64,000 nt of DNA from Clostridiaceae bacterium M8S5. Lineage in GTDB: Bacteria; Bacillota; Clostridia; Tissierellales; MCWD3. The stretch covers positions 2,232,001-2,296,000 of the forward strand of contig CP118523.1 of the NCBI GenBank assembly GCA_029227815.1, in the 5' to 3' direction. A program made the position numbers and the translations under genes. Positions within the stretch are counted from its first letter, which is position 1. Each line of letters starts with the position of its first letter. Below the pieces are notes generated by a model, which made no database searches, had not been told where the DNA came from, and saw only the letters and a list, made by a program, of their open reading frames with translations. Shown here in pieces: positions 18,537-27,299 of the stretch.

Positions 18537-19781
18537 TTATGTCACCTCCAATATTTTTGATGGCGGTGCAAGCAAATCAAGCATTTTAATATATTCTTCT
18601 CGCTTCTTTTCTATTATTACTTTATGTTCTTCATCAAAAATACTTTTGCGTATAACATCTAAACATTTCTTGGGTTCAAATAAAGGTGCTTTATTAAAAA
18701 TTGCACCATATGGATTATCCGCCATAACAGGTTCTAGAAATTTAAACCATCCCCATGGAAAAACCTTAAACGGCATAATTTTTTTAACTTCTCCCGCCAT
18801 TTCGCGATACCAGTCTGGCATCCTACCAAGCACAGCATTAAGTTTTCTAAAGTCAATATACTTTTCGTTTTGAAACAACACTACTGGCACTCCACATAGA
18901 GCTGCTCGTGACAAAGTCACTGAAATAAGATTTGTACCACAGAATAGGTCAACACAATTTATCATACAATTATAATCCGTTGGATTAACTCTTATATAAT
19001 ACCTGTAGTCAATTAGCCTATCGTCTATTATTTTCCATTTTTTTCCTCCTACGTGTAGGACTGTTAACGGCACTTCAAGCGCCAACAAATAGTTCTGTAT
19101 AACTCTTGGTAACCATTCAATTAACCGAACCGTTTCCAATCTACGCCCTACCTCAACGTACTCCCAAGGTGAATTGACAATCATGACTACTTTTGCATCC
19201 TTTTTAATTCCCATAGACTCACGCCAATTTGATTTCATCTTTATGTCTTTACGATACTTCTCTAATAGAGCCTCTATATCGAACAGACTGCAGTTTATTA
19301 TTTTGCTAGAAGTTTCCTGATTAGGTCTATTAACTGGGCATGGACGAATCAAGAAGTCACTTTGTGTAATTAGTTCAGATTTCATCTTCATAGGAATCCC
19401 TGAAAAATCTTGTAAAAAATGAGTTGATTCCCATTCATAATCATCAAGTGTTCCCACAGGTATACCAGTAGCCTTCAATTCAGCAAGGTCTACACCGCTC
19501 CAAGTCGACGAAAAATCCATTGTAAATACATCTGCACATATAAATAAGTCGGGCATAAACTCCTTAAGCGCTTTCCTGAAGCAATTGCGATTTTCAAGTT
19601 GCGAATTGCTGTTTAATATGACTACAGAAAAACCATTAGCCACAACCTGCTTAGACATTTTTTCATGTACAACAAAACATATTTCTATATCCTTATTAGG
19701 AATACGGCGTAATAATTCCATCACAATGGTTATTTCACCATTTGAAAGCACTCCCAAAGCAATGATCATTAATTTTTTCAC
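18537..19781 (-). CDS. GT-B-like protein 1 (putative glycosyltransferase, DUF6365-like)
   Basis: 414 residues. The N-terminal 'LMIIALGVLSNGEITIVME' and the C-terminal 'LSRAALCGVPVVLF' give it the two-domain look of GT-B glycosyltransferases. It is clearly paralogous to the next upstream gene: both share 'DFLIRPCPVN'/'DFLLQPCPVN' and 'FPWGWFKFLEP'/'FPVGWYSFLET'. I think the family is DUF6365 but cannot check. Start is GTG (19779-19781) with GGGAGGAA upstream. It may glycosylate the peptide or its precursor sugar, perhaps as a heterodimer with its paralogue. Confidence 0.65.
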   Translation of the reverse strand: MKKLMIIALGVLSNGEITIVMELLRRIPNKDIEICFVVHEKMSKQVVANGFSVVILNSNSQLENRNCFRKALKEFMPDLFICADVFTMDFSSTWSGVDLAELKATGIPVGTLDDYEWESTHFLQDFSGIPMKMKSELITQSDFLIRPCPVNRPNQETSSKIINCSLFDIEALLEKYRKDIKMKSNWRESMGIKKDAKVVMIVNSPWEYVEVGRRLETVRLIEWLPRVIQNYLLALEVPLTVLHVGGKKWKIIDDRLIDYRYYIRVNPTDYNCMINCVDLFCGTNLISVTLSRAALCGVPVVLFQNEKYIDFRKLNAVLGRMPDWYREMAGEVKKIMPFKVFPWGWFKFLEPVMADNPYGAIFNKAPLFEPKKCLDVIRKSIFDEEHKVIIEKKREEYIKMLDLLAPPSKILEVT

Positions 19782-19797
19782 TCTATATTCCTCCCTT

Positions 19798-21027
19798 TCA
19801 GAATGTCTTGTTAATTTGAGCTAATGATGAAACTATTGATTCAATACTTGGCAGTTCCAACCACTTCTCCTTGTACTTATGAAGATTATCCAATGTCTGA
19901 TCTAGATTTTCTGAAGCAGCGTTCTCAATAACTTCAGAAATCTCTTGAACATAAAACACCTCAGCGCGTCTTGTCAACTTGTAAAAAGAATTACCATTCA
20001 CTATAGTTTCAAGAAACGAATACCAACCAACTGGAAACATACGAAATGGATAAACGATATTTAAGTCTTTCAAAATATCCGATTCTCTACGACCTGTTAA
20101 CGAGCGTGATTCTCCTGTCCTCTTAAGGTATGAATTAGCTAATAACACTATTGGAACACCTCTGAGTGCAGCTCTAATCATTGATGTAGAAATATAGTTT
20201 GTTGATACAAATACATCTGCACTATCCACAAGTGTCTCAAACGCGGATGGTGGCATACTTTCAAAGTGCCGCATTTTTGTTACCTTCTCTGGTATTGGCT
20301 TATGCCTTGGACCAATCCAAAACACTTTGTAGTTTTGTGGCAACCCTACAATCATTTTCATAATTGCATCATCAACCGCTGAAACTAACTTTTTAACTTC
20401 ATTATATGGCCGAAAACTGGATTGCCATACTGCACCTGTCATCACGATTAACTTTTCAGATGACTTTACCCCAATTGTCTCTCTAGCACTTTTAATATCA
20501 GTATAACTCCTACCTTCAATACCATCAAAAATACGATACCGAAAATAATTAGACGAACTATCTAATGCTACTTTATTAACTGGGCAAGGTTGTAGTAAGA
20601 AATCATAATTATCTATACAAAGATGTGATATTTCTTTAGCACGAAAACCATATGTATCAACTCTTTTTCCTGACTTAGAAAAATTATATAAGTCGAATGC
20701 ACCAATTATACCGGTAAAAACAGATAAGTCTTCTTCCTTTAAGCCATAATGTTTTTCACAAAATGCATAATTAAGAAAATCAGATAGTATTACACAATCA
20801 GGATTAAATAATTCCTCAATATCTCTCAAGATAATACGATTCAATAAGGCACAATTCGGTATAAGAACCCTATACTCAATATTATTCGCCTTAACTCTAT
20901 CAACATGTGAAGGTGGAACAAGAAATATAACCTTATGTCCTAATGTTGATACTTGAGAGGCAAAATCTATAGCAATCTGCAATTCTCCATATGCCCAAAA
21001 ACTTGTTACGATAAACAGAATTTTCAT
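19798..21027 (-). CDS. GT-B-like protein 2 (paralogue of the downstream gene)
   Basis: 409 residues with an AAGGAG site before the ATG. It begins 'ILFIVTSFWAYGELQIAID', has a central 'DFLLQPCPVNKVALDSSSN', and a donor-side segment 'STSMIRAALRGVPIVLLA' typical of GT-B folds. 'FWIGPRHKPIPEKV' resembles the inter-domain strand seen in many glycosyltransferases. Similarity to the neighbouring 414-residue protein is modest but runs along the whole length, so the pair probably arose by tandem duplication and then specialised. Function in sugar transfer is inference; no catalytic residues can be assigned with certainty. Confidence 0.65.
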   Translation of the reverse strand: MKILFIVTSFWAYGELQIAIDFASQVSTLGHKVIFLVPPSHVDRVKANNIEYRVLIPNCALLNRIILRDIEELFNPDCVILSDFLNYAFCEKHYGLKEEDLSVFTGIIGAFDLYNFSKSGKRVDTYGFRAKEISHLCIDNYDFLLQPCPVNKVALDSSSNYFRYRIFDGIEGRSYTDIKSARETIGVKSSEKLIVMTGAVWQSSFRPYNEVKKLVSAVDDAIMKMIVGLPQNYKVFWIGPRHKPIPEKVTKMRHFESMPPSAFETLVDSADVFVSTNYISTSMIRAALRGVPIVLLANSYLKRTGESRSLTGRRESDILKDLNIVYPFRMFPVGWYSFLETIVNGNSFYKLTRRAEVFYVQEISEVIENAASENLDQTLDNLHKYKEKWLELPSIESIVSSLAQINKTF

Positions 21028-21042
21028 CTTTACTCCTTTATA

Positions 21043-21708
21043 TTATAATTTCTGATTTGGGAAAAGAGCCCTAATCCAATAGTAAAGAAAGTTACACATT
21101 TCATGGTTACCTAACTTGTGTGCACTCTTATTAAGACTAATAAACGGCAACCGTATCACGTTTTTAAGATGTGGAATCTTTTCCAACTTAATGTCTTCCC
21201 CTGCATCTCTTAAAATATAAATTGCGCTCTTTATATCTTTGTCAAGCACCTTCGCGTAGGCAAGCTGAACATACGGAACAATGCAATATGGTGAATGTTC
21301 AGAAAGTGTCTTTTGTATATCTATCATTCTATACTGGTCATCAATAGCATCCTTCTCAGTATAATCAATAGGAAGTAAATACATTGCCATCTCATCTGTC
21401 TCATCATCATTCATCATCAATCTTACCATAGAACGCAAGAATAATGCAGGCCAATGCTCTTTGTCAATTTCTACTGATCTAGATGACCATTCAATAGTGT
21501 CAATGAGGCATTTGTGTAGTTTTTGTCCATCTGTAACAAATGGTATGCATGCACAATTAAACAGCGCCAAAGCAAAATATGCTTCAGCATCATTTTGACG
21601 TGAAAGTTGAACACGTAATTTCTCTTCAAGTTTATCCCTTGCAGACGTTTTAACACCGATTTGTAATGTCTGAAGAAGTATGTCATCATCTCTATTAGGC
21701 ATTCGCAT
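21043..21708 (-). CDS. TPR-like helical partner protein 2
   Basis: 221 residues, wholly helical, with TPR-like units: 'AEAYFALALFNCACIPF', 'WPALFLRSMVRLMMNDDE', 'PYCIVPYVQLAYAKVLDKD' and a last repeat near the C-terminus. It overlaps the end of the radical SAM 2 gene by 14 bases; an AGGGAGG site lies inside that gene. It is paralogous to the product of 22656-23306, which follows radical SAM 1 in the same way. A role as a peptide-binding or scaffold subunit of the adjacent radical SAM enzyme is inferred from this repeated gene pairing. Confidence 0.7.
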   Translation of the reverse strand: MRMPNRDDDILLQTLQIGVKTSARDKLEEKLRVQLSRQNDAEAYFALALFNCACIPFVTDGQKLHKCLIDTIEWSSRSVEIDKEHWPALFLRSMVRLMMNDDETDEMAMYLLPIDYTEKDAIDDQYRMIDIQKTLSEHSPYCIVPYVQLAYAKVLDKDIKSAIYILRDAGEDIKLEKIPHLKNVIRLPFISLNKSAHKLGNHEMCNFLYYWIRALFPNQKL

Positions 21709-22633
21709 TTTGCACCGACCTCCCTTTACTCGTCAAAGCCACAAATTCATCCCAACCACGAATAGCAATGTACTCCTTATAAACCCCCCCGCACTTCCTA
21801 AAAAAAGTGCAATCGGAACAAATCTCTCCGTGAACACGCATCGTTTCGTCCATATAAGTCTCATAGTTATCAATAATAACACCACGAAAAAGCATTTTGA
21901 ATTGCTGATTATGCCAATCAATCAGGTGTTCGTGAAGACCTTCTATAACACAGAGAGGAAACCCTTCAAGAGTTAGGACAGTACCTGACTTCCTAACTAG
22001 CTCAACACCTCTTCTTACAAATGGCATTGCTTCATCATAAGTTGGAGTTACTAAATTAAAATGCCTAAAAGCAGCACCAACGGTATGCAATGCAGAGATA
22101 TTAATATGATCCACATTCAACGAAATGAGTAGTTCCATTATACTTGGGAAATCCTCAAAGTTCATCCTACTTACCACCGAATTTGTACGTACTTTAGCCC
22201 CTAGTGACTTCACATTTCGTATTCCCTTAATAGCCTGTTCAAAACTTTTTGGTACTTGCGTAATCTTTTCATGTATAGCAGCATCACTTCCATGAATTGA
22301 CACAACAAATAAATCGACTCCTAGCTCACATACGCGCTCGGCAAACTTTTTGGATGCTAAACGACGAGCATTCGTCTGCAAAATTACATGTGGATACTCA
22401 CATTCCGCGATTTTTTCTAATATCTCAATAAAATCTTTTCTCACAGTCGGCTCGCCACCATGTAAATTTACCGCAATATACCTCTGCCCTCGATGCGCTT
22501 CAATAAATCGGTCAATCTTTTTGCGATTAGCCATTTCCCTTAACTGTGTTGGCGAATCCACTACACAAAACCAACACTTATTGTTACATCTATCTGTCAA
22601 GTGAATACTTAGCATTTTTCCATCATATACCAT
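21695..22633 (-). CDS. Radical SAM peptide-modifying enzyme 2 (SPASM-like tail)
   Basis: 312 residues. The SAM-cluster motif CX3CX2C is C16, C20, C23 ('LTDRCNNKCWFC'). 'VNLHGGEPTVRKDF' is the GGE motif that binds SAM, and 'VILQTNARR' follows. The C-terminus has a compact second Cys set C272-X2-C275-X5-C281 followed by 'GGVYKEY' and 'GWDEF', reminiscent of a shortened SPASM/twitch region for an auxiliary cluster. Enzymes of this type modify RiPP precursors (thioether, C-C or epimer formation). It pairs with the TPR-like gene just downstream. The exact chemistry cannot be read from sequence. Confidence 0.85.
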   Translation of the reverse strand: MVYDGKMLSIHLTDRCNNKCWFCVVDSPTQLREMANRKKIDRFIEAHRGQRYIAVNLHGGEPTVRKDFIEILEKIAECEYPHVILQTNARRLASKKFAERVCELGVDLFVVSIHGSDAAIHEKITQVPKSFEQAIKGIRNVKSLGAKVRTNSVVSRMNFEDFPSIMELLISLNVDHINISALHTVGAAFRHFNLVTPTYDEAMPFVRRGVELVRKSGTVLTLEGFPLCVIEGLHEHLIDWHNQQFKMLFRGVIIDNYETYMDETMRVHGEICSDCTFFRKCGGVYKEYIAIRGWDEFVALTSKGRSVQNANA

Positions 22634-22655
22634 AATAATATTGTATCCTTTCTAA

Positions 22656-23306
22656 TTAAAATGACGCTAGAGAAATTGAACGAGGGAATAGAGAAAGCCC
22701 TACATATTTTATACGTTCTGCTAAATCATCTCTCCCAATATTCCGGAATATAGCAATTGCATCACCAAACGGTTGAAGCAATATATTCAATGGATATACA
22801 ACTTCACTGTGGGTGAGTTCTTGTAAACCCCTTTCAGCAATTTCTATAGCATAATCTATCTTACCTTCAAAAATATTTGATTTGGCTACCATGAGATATG
22901 GGCACAAAAAATATGGCTCTTTTTTAGAACTTTTCATTTGTTGCTTGATAAGCACTTCACAATCATCTTCATATACATCTTGCAGTGATTGTTCTGCTGA
23001 AGAAATCACAATAGCCTGTAAAGCTACCCCACGCATAAACCTTGCCATCCACCAATCATTCCGTTGATTAATACAATCTGAAAATGCATCAATTGCATGT
23101 GACAAATATCTATGCCTATCAGGTGCAATAGATTCCTCGTAAACAAATGCAAACGCACATGTGGCAAAGAGAAACGCCGTATCAGTATTTGTTCTATCGT
23201 TCTGCCAAGCCTGTTGCATCTTTTGATAAGCACGGTGACCATTCGACTTAATGACTAGGTTTGATAGTTGAATCGCTTCAACATCAGACTTTGATATTAA
23301 ACGCAT
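22656..23306 (-). CDS. TPR-like helical partner protein 1
   Basis: 216 residues with a strong AAGGAGG site. Helical repeats of TPR type are visible: 'DTAFLFATCAFAFVYEES', 'WWMARFMRGVALQAIVI', 'CPYLMVAKSNIFEGKIDYA' and 'DAIAIFRNIGRDDLAERI'. It starts one base after radical SAM 1 stops. Together with its paralogue at 21043-21708 it suggests that each small radical SAM enzyme needs its own helical partner, perhaps replacing the usual PqqD-like recognition element, which I do not find in this cluster. Confidence 0.7.
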   Translation of the reverse strand: MRLISKSDVEAIQLSNLVIKSNGHRAYQKMQQAWQNDRTNTDTAFLFATCAFAFVYEESIAPDRHRYLSHAIDAFSDCINQRNDWWMARFMRGVALQAIVISSAEQSLQDVYEDDCEVLIKQQMKSSKKEPYFLCPYLMVAKSNIFEGKIDYAIEIAERGLQELTHSEVVYPLNILLQPFGDAIAIFRNIGRDDLAERIKYVGLSLFPRSISLASF

Positions 23307-23307
23307 A

Positions 23308-24258
23308 TTAAACCTCCTTTACTACATATGGATCAAATTCAGACCATCCGTTTCTATTGGCATATTCACTATAAACTCCACTGCAGACCACACGTTGCTC
23401 GCAATTTTCGCATGGAGGCCCGTACATCCGTATAGTTTGGGTTAAAAATTTATTAAAATCATCAATAATAATTTTTCGATACAATACTTTTAGACGTTGT
23501 GCTTTCCAATCCACTTGATAGTTTTCCATACCTTTAAGTACGCAATAGGGAAACCCTTCAAATGTAACTTTTATACCTAAAGACTTCGCAATACAAACAG
23601 CCTCTTCTAAGTAAGGTCTTGCTTTTGAATACGAAACAAATAAACTTTCAATGTTTCTCATTGCGCTACCACCAGTTTGCATTGCCGAAATATTGATGTG
23701 GGCAATCTCTTCCTTAGCAACTAATAAAACTATGGCAGAAATATCTTTGTAATTGTGAGCACAAATCACTACGGTAATACGAATTGGTTTCCTGAACCCT
23801 GAAATTGTACGAATCCCCCTCAACGCTTTGTCAAAAGAACCATGAACTCCTGTTAATTTATCCATAATTTCCCTTTTGCTACCATGAAAGCCTATATTAT
23901 ATAAATCTATTCCCGATTCATTGAGGGCTATAGCAAAAGTTTTATCAGTTCCAATACGATGAGCATTTGTCTGAAGTATAATCCTACTATATCCAAGATT
24001 TCGAGCACAACGCACAACTTTCAACAATGATGCTGAAAGTGTAGGTTCTCCACCATGAATATTAAGCGCAGTCCATTCACTCGTATTATGGGATTGAAGA
24101 AACTTAATTATATCTTTTTCTCTAACAAAATCATATGTATGCTCATGGGACGCTTCGCTACAAAACTTACATTTACTATTACAAAGGTCTGTCATGTGCA
24201 CACTAATTGTTAATGGATGATACAAAATCCCTGAAGCTTTAGATACTACTTCACCCAT
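23308..24258 (-). CDS. Radical SAM peptide-modifying enzyme 1 (SPASM-like tail)
   Basis: 316 residues. CX3CX2C at C26, C30, C33 ('MTDLCNSKCKFC'), GGE motif in 'ALNIHGGEPTLSASLL', and 'RIILQTNAHRIGTD'. C-terminal Cys set C283-X2-C286-X5-C292, then 'SGVYSEY' and 'GWSEF', the same layout as radical SAM 2. The two enzymes are paralogues and likely act on the same precursor at different positions, or work in sequence. The ATG abuts the stop of the candidate precursor gene, and the ribosome site lies inside that gene, so the two are translationally coupled. This is the usual arrangement of a RiPP precursor with its maturase. Confidence 0.87.
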   Translation of the reverse strand: MGEVVSKASGILYHPLTISVHMTDLCNSKCKFCSEASHEHTYDFVREKDIIKFLQSHNTSEWTALNIHGGEPTLSASLLKVVRCARNLGYSRIILQTNAHRIGTDKTFAIALNESGIDLYNIGFHGSKREIMDKLTGVHGSFDKALRGIRTISGFRKPIRITVVICAHNYKDISAIVLLVAKEEIAHINISAMQTGGSAMRNIESLFVSYSKARPYLEEAVCIAKSLGIKVTFEGFPYCVLKGMENYQVDWKAQRLKVLYRKIIIDDFNKFLTQTIRMYGPPCENCEQRVVCSGVYSEYANRNGWSEFDPYVVKEV

Positions 24259-24621
24259 TTATTCCATCTCCTCAAAGTCATCTGGCTCATACGCTTCAAA
24301 ATCTACCAAATCTGCATCATCAGGAGTATACACAGCTGCATCTGCGGCAAAAAATTCCTCTAAATTTTCTGGACTAAGCTTATCCAAATCTTCTTCACTA
24401 AGGCTCTTTATAAGAACCGCCTGTGTATCGCTTAATTCATACTCCAACAGTGCTACTTCAGGATGTGATAGTAAAAGTGCCTTAAATTCTTCATCAGTAA
24501 CAACCCGCTGAAAGATTGACCCAATGACAGTTCCAGAATCTACGCTACGTTCTTCATTACTTAACTCATTTTCACAATTACTTTCATTCGAAACACCAAC
24601 TAGCTTATCATTTTTTTCCAT
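24259..24621 (-). CDS. Candidate RiPP precursor peptide
   Basis: 120 residues from the ATG at 24621 (AAAGGA 9 bases upstream); an ATG two codons earlier is also possible. The N-terminus is polar. The middle resembles helical RiPP leaders such as the Franean1_4349/NHLP-type ('VTDEEFKALLLSHPEVALL', 'LSPENLEEFF'). The last 33 residues are strongly acidic with alternating Asp/Glu and aromatic or Pro residues ('AAVYTPDDADLV', 'FEAYEPDDFEEME'), a plausible core. No Cys or Lys occur in that tail, so thioether or lysine-based cross-links there are unlikely; tyrosine, aspartate or backbone chemistry fits better. It lies between the B12-type radical SAM gene and radical SAM 1. An alternative is a scaffold protein. 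Confidence 0.65.
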   Translation of the reverse strand: MEKNDKLVGVSNESNCENELSNEERSVDSGTVIGSIFQRVVTDEEFKALLLSHPEVALLEYELSDTQAVLIKSLSEEDLDKLSPENLEEFFAADAAVYTPDDADLVDFEAYEPDDFEEME

Positions 24622-24662
24622 ATTCATCTATCCTTTCCGTATTTATTCACTTATCAACATCA

Positions 24663-26348
24663 CTATTTTACCTTGCTGTAGCGCCACTCAATCAATTTTG
24701 TCTCCTGGGCAATAGGCAACTTTGAATAGACATCAACAAGTCTGTGAATTTTCTTATTTGTCTCATCAACAACTTGATTATGTGCACGACCGTTAATCTC
24801 ATTATATCTATATACCTGAAAATTCGTCGCTCCCTTACCTCTTAATGAACCCTCAATAAAATATTTGTAATTCATCTTCAACAAAAATTCATAGCGATTT
24901 CTCATGCGCATTAACTTAATACCATAGTCTGCTGGTTTCATACCAATAAGTGAATCAGGGACTACAAAATAACGATTCATTGCAAAATGGTTTATCAAGT
25001 GACGATTTTTTTGAATGAATTCAATAGTGCATTCAAAATCCTCTTCATTTTCATAAGGCAAACCAACAATTACTTCTATATCTGCCCAAATACCGAGTTC
25101 CTTGCACCACTTCAACACTTGCTCTGCATGTTCAAGATCTAGTCGCTTATCGTACAACTTAAGTAACTTTTGACTACCTGTTTCGAATCCAAAAACAAAC
25201 TTACGGCATCCTGAATCAAAAAGCATTTTGAGAAGGTCATAATCAAGGTTATTAAACCGCGCACAGTCAGACCAATAGAACTTCATACCACGTTGTTGTA
25301 CGCCTTCACAAAACTCAATCACAAATTTCCTCGAATAATTAAACGTATTATTATAAAAATAAAAAAACTTAGAACTATATTTTTGCATCATTGTTTCAAT
25401 CTCATCAAGTATAACTTTGGTAGACTTTACTACAATCTTTTTTTTATCACCACCGCTTTGCACACAAAAAGCACAACTATAGGGACAATTATAATTGAAG
25501 ATATATGGAATAACCAAAGTTTCCTTTCGATCTTCCTCAGGTAACGAGGCACGATTGACCTGAGATGCTATAAGAGGGTATGGCTGTGGCCATTTCATTA
25601 TTTGAATTTCGTTAATGCTTTGTGCATTATGTACTGTTGAATAATTAATGCATACCTTGTACGGATCCAAATCCAATCCAGAAAAATCAGGCATTGTAAG
25701 TGACGGTGCATCCTGCATATTTGACTTTATCTCATCCCCTTCTTTCCAAACTGCACCAGGTATCAAGTGAAATCTTTCTTCGTCCATTTCACCTTTTTCC
25801 AACATTTTAATCAAATCCAAAAACATCCGTTCTCCTGGTCCCACGCAAATAAAGAACCCCGTGCTCAACAATGCTTCCCAAAGCTCAACAAAATTATCCT
25901 TGAATTGCAAAAGGTAATGCACATTATTACCCCCAATTTCTATATGAACCTTGTATTTCTTGCTAATCCATTTTGCTAACACCATTCCACCATGCATCTC
26001 TAACCACGAAAAATCAGCTCCCAATGAAATGCCGACAAGATCGTATCCATTAAAATTAATACCCGATATAAGTCTACTAATCAAATCATCAATCTCCTGG
26101 TCACTTTTACCATTAAGGTACCCTATAATACGTTTGGAGTCGTAGATAAACCTCCACGATGTAAGAGGAAGCTCATCGGAACGTTTATTCAACGTTACGT
26201 TTAAGTCATAGATATAGGTACTAATCCCCTTTTCAGAAAGAAATCCCTTTAGAACACCTAGTGCAAGTGGGGGAATATTTGATATTTGTTGATACGCATG
26301 TTCGGAAGGTGCTAGCAATATCATTACTTGTCCAGTTCTTTTACTCAT
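24663..26348 (-). CDS. B12-binding-type radical SAM protein
   Basis: 561 residues with AAGGAGAGGG before the ATG. Residues 1-200 form a Rossmann-like cobalamin-binding-type domain ('SNIPPLALGVLKGFLSEKG', 'YDLVGISLGADFSW', 'IEIGGNNVH'). The radical SAM domain has C288-X3-C292-X2-C295 ('NYNCPYSCAFC'), 'FVFGFETGSQKLLKLYDKR' and 'DIEVIVGLPYENEEDF'. Class B-type enzymes with this layout often methylate unactivated carbons or rearrange backbones in RiPPs. It is the first gene of the cluster, 41 bases upstream of the precursor candidate. Whether it truly binds B12 is unproven, since the DXHXXG motif is not evident. Confidence 0.87.
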   Translation of the reverse strand: MSKRTGQVMILLAPSEHAYQQISNIPPLALGVLKGFLSEKGISTYIYDLNVTLNKRSDELPLTSWRFIYDSKRIIGYLNGKSDQEIDDLISRLISGINFNGYDLVGISLGADFSWLEMHGGMVLAKWISKKYKVHIEIGGNNVHYLLQFKDNFVELWEALLSTGFFICVGPGERMFLDLIKMLEKGEMDEERFHLIPGAVWKEGDEIKSNMQDAPSLTMPDFSGLDLDPYKVCINYSTVHNAQSINEIQIMKWPQPYPLIASQVNRASLPEEDRKETLVIPYIFNYNCPYSCAFCVQSGGDKKKIVVKSTKVILDEIETMMQKYSSKFFYFYNNTFNYSRKFVIEFCEGVQQRGMKFYWSDCARFNNLDYDLLKMLFDSGCRKFVFGFETGSQKLLKLYDKRLDLEHAEQVLKWCKELGIWADIEVIVGLPYENEEDFECTIEFIQKNRHLINHFAMNRYFVVPDSLIGMKPADYGIKLMRMRNRYEFLLKMNYKYFIEGSLRGKGATNFQVYRYNEINGRAHNQVVDETNKKIHRLVDVYSKLPIAQETKLIEWRYSKVK

Positions 26349-27022
26349 ACCACCCTCTCCTTTTAAAAAACTGTTTATTTGACCTACGCATAAAATTCTT
26401 TACATAAGATATAGTTGTAATATTATTTTCAAAATATCATTAAATGCTGGGTATAATTATATTGGCGAGCCGTTAAAAGAAATAAAAATATTTATCCTGA
26501 ATATCGTGAATGTTTTAGGTATGAAACTTAGTAGATTTGCTCCGATAAGAATTCTTTTGTAGTCAAAAGAAAGTCTTTAATAGCATTTATTTCTTTGGAT
26601 ATTCTTCTTGATTTTAAACAATTGCTTATTATATTATCATGTTAACAACTTTTAAATATTGTAAGATATATTCACCTAGCAACTATCCATTTAATACAGA
26701 GCTAAAACAAGCTGAAAATTAATCAATACAGAATATAATGTTTTTGAATTATGAAAAAACTTTGGATGGAACCTTAATAAGGTTTTAGTTTTATTTAAAT
26801 TTCATCATTGAAATTTACTTTATAGTTCGTTTTTATCTTGTTTACATTTTAACATTTTCAGCTTTATTTGTCAATATAAATTATAATATATAATATATGG
26901 TGAAACTAAGACAACTTTCGTCTCTTTTATGATAAAGTGTTTTCTTCTATTGTATTTGAATTTATATCCAATTAATTAATAGCTTATCTATAGAATAGTA
27001 TATTTGGATCATAGTTTTGCAT
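26349..27022. other. Upstream region of the RiPP-like operon
   Basis: AT-rich. Presumably contains the promoter of the cluster: on the minus strand a TTGAAA about 17 bases from TCTTAT lies some 60-90 bases before the first gene, a weak candidate. A hairpin 'aacctt-aat-aaggtt' followed by T-rich sequence sits near 26.78 kb. No gene seen. Confidence 0.4.
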
Positions 27023-27288
27023 TTATGATGCTTTTTTAAATATCATAAATCCTCCCCCAATATATATCTTAGGCTCTGTATATCTAATCAATATTTTAAC
27101 ACAATTAATATATTCCTTTAGCTTTTCTGTAATCATACTCTCCATTACATTTTGAAAACCTGAGAAATACCTGCGTATATTAGCCTTAATATCTTCTAGC
27201 CGCTCATGAGCTTCATGTAAATTTTGTAGCTCATATAATTTAGTGACTGCACAAAGTATTGGTCATTACTCAGTTTTAAAATATTCAT
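27023..27288 (-). pseudogene. Broken small helical gene
   Basis: An ATG at 27286-27288 opens a frame ('NILKLSNDQYFVQSLNY') that hits a stop after about 30 codons. The next frame carries on with a coiled-coil-like segment ('ELQNLHEAHERLEDIKAN') and ends at 27023 after 'GGGFMIFKKAS'. One indel joins them into roughly 88 residues. It begins 12 bases after the stop of the 73-residue gene upstream, so both may come from one small phage- or plasmid-like operon. Family unknown. Confidence 0.4.
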
Positions 27289-27299
27289 TGTTTTTCTTG

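Noticed and set aside
22350..22604. 84-codon plus-strand frame with several Cys
   Set aside because: Antisense to the radical SAM 2 active-site region; the Cys pattern is a by-product.
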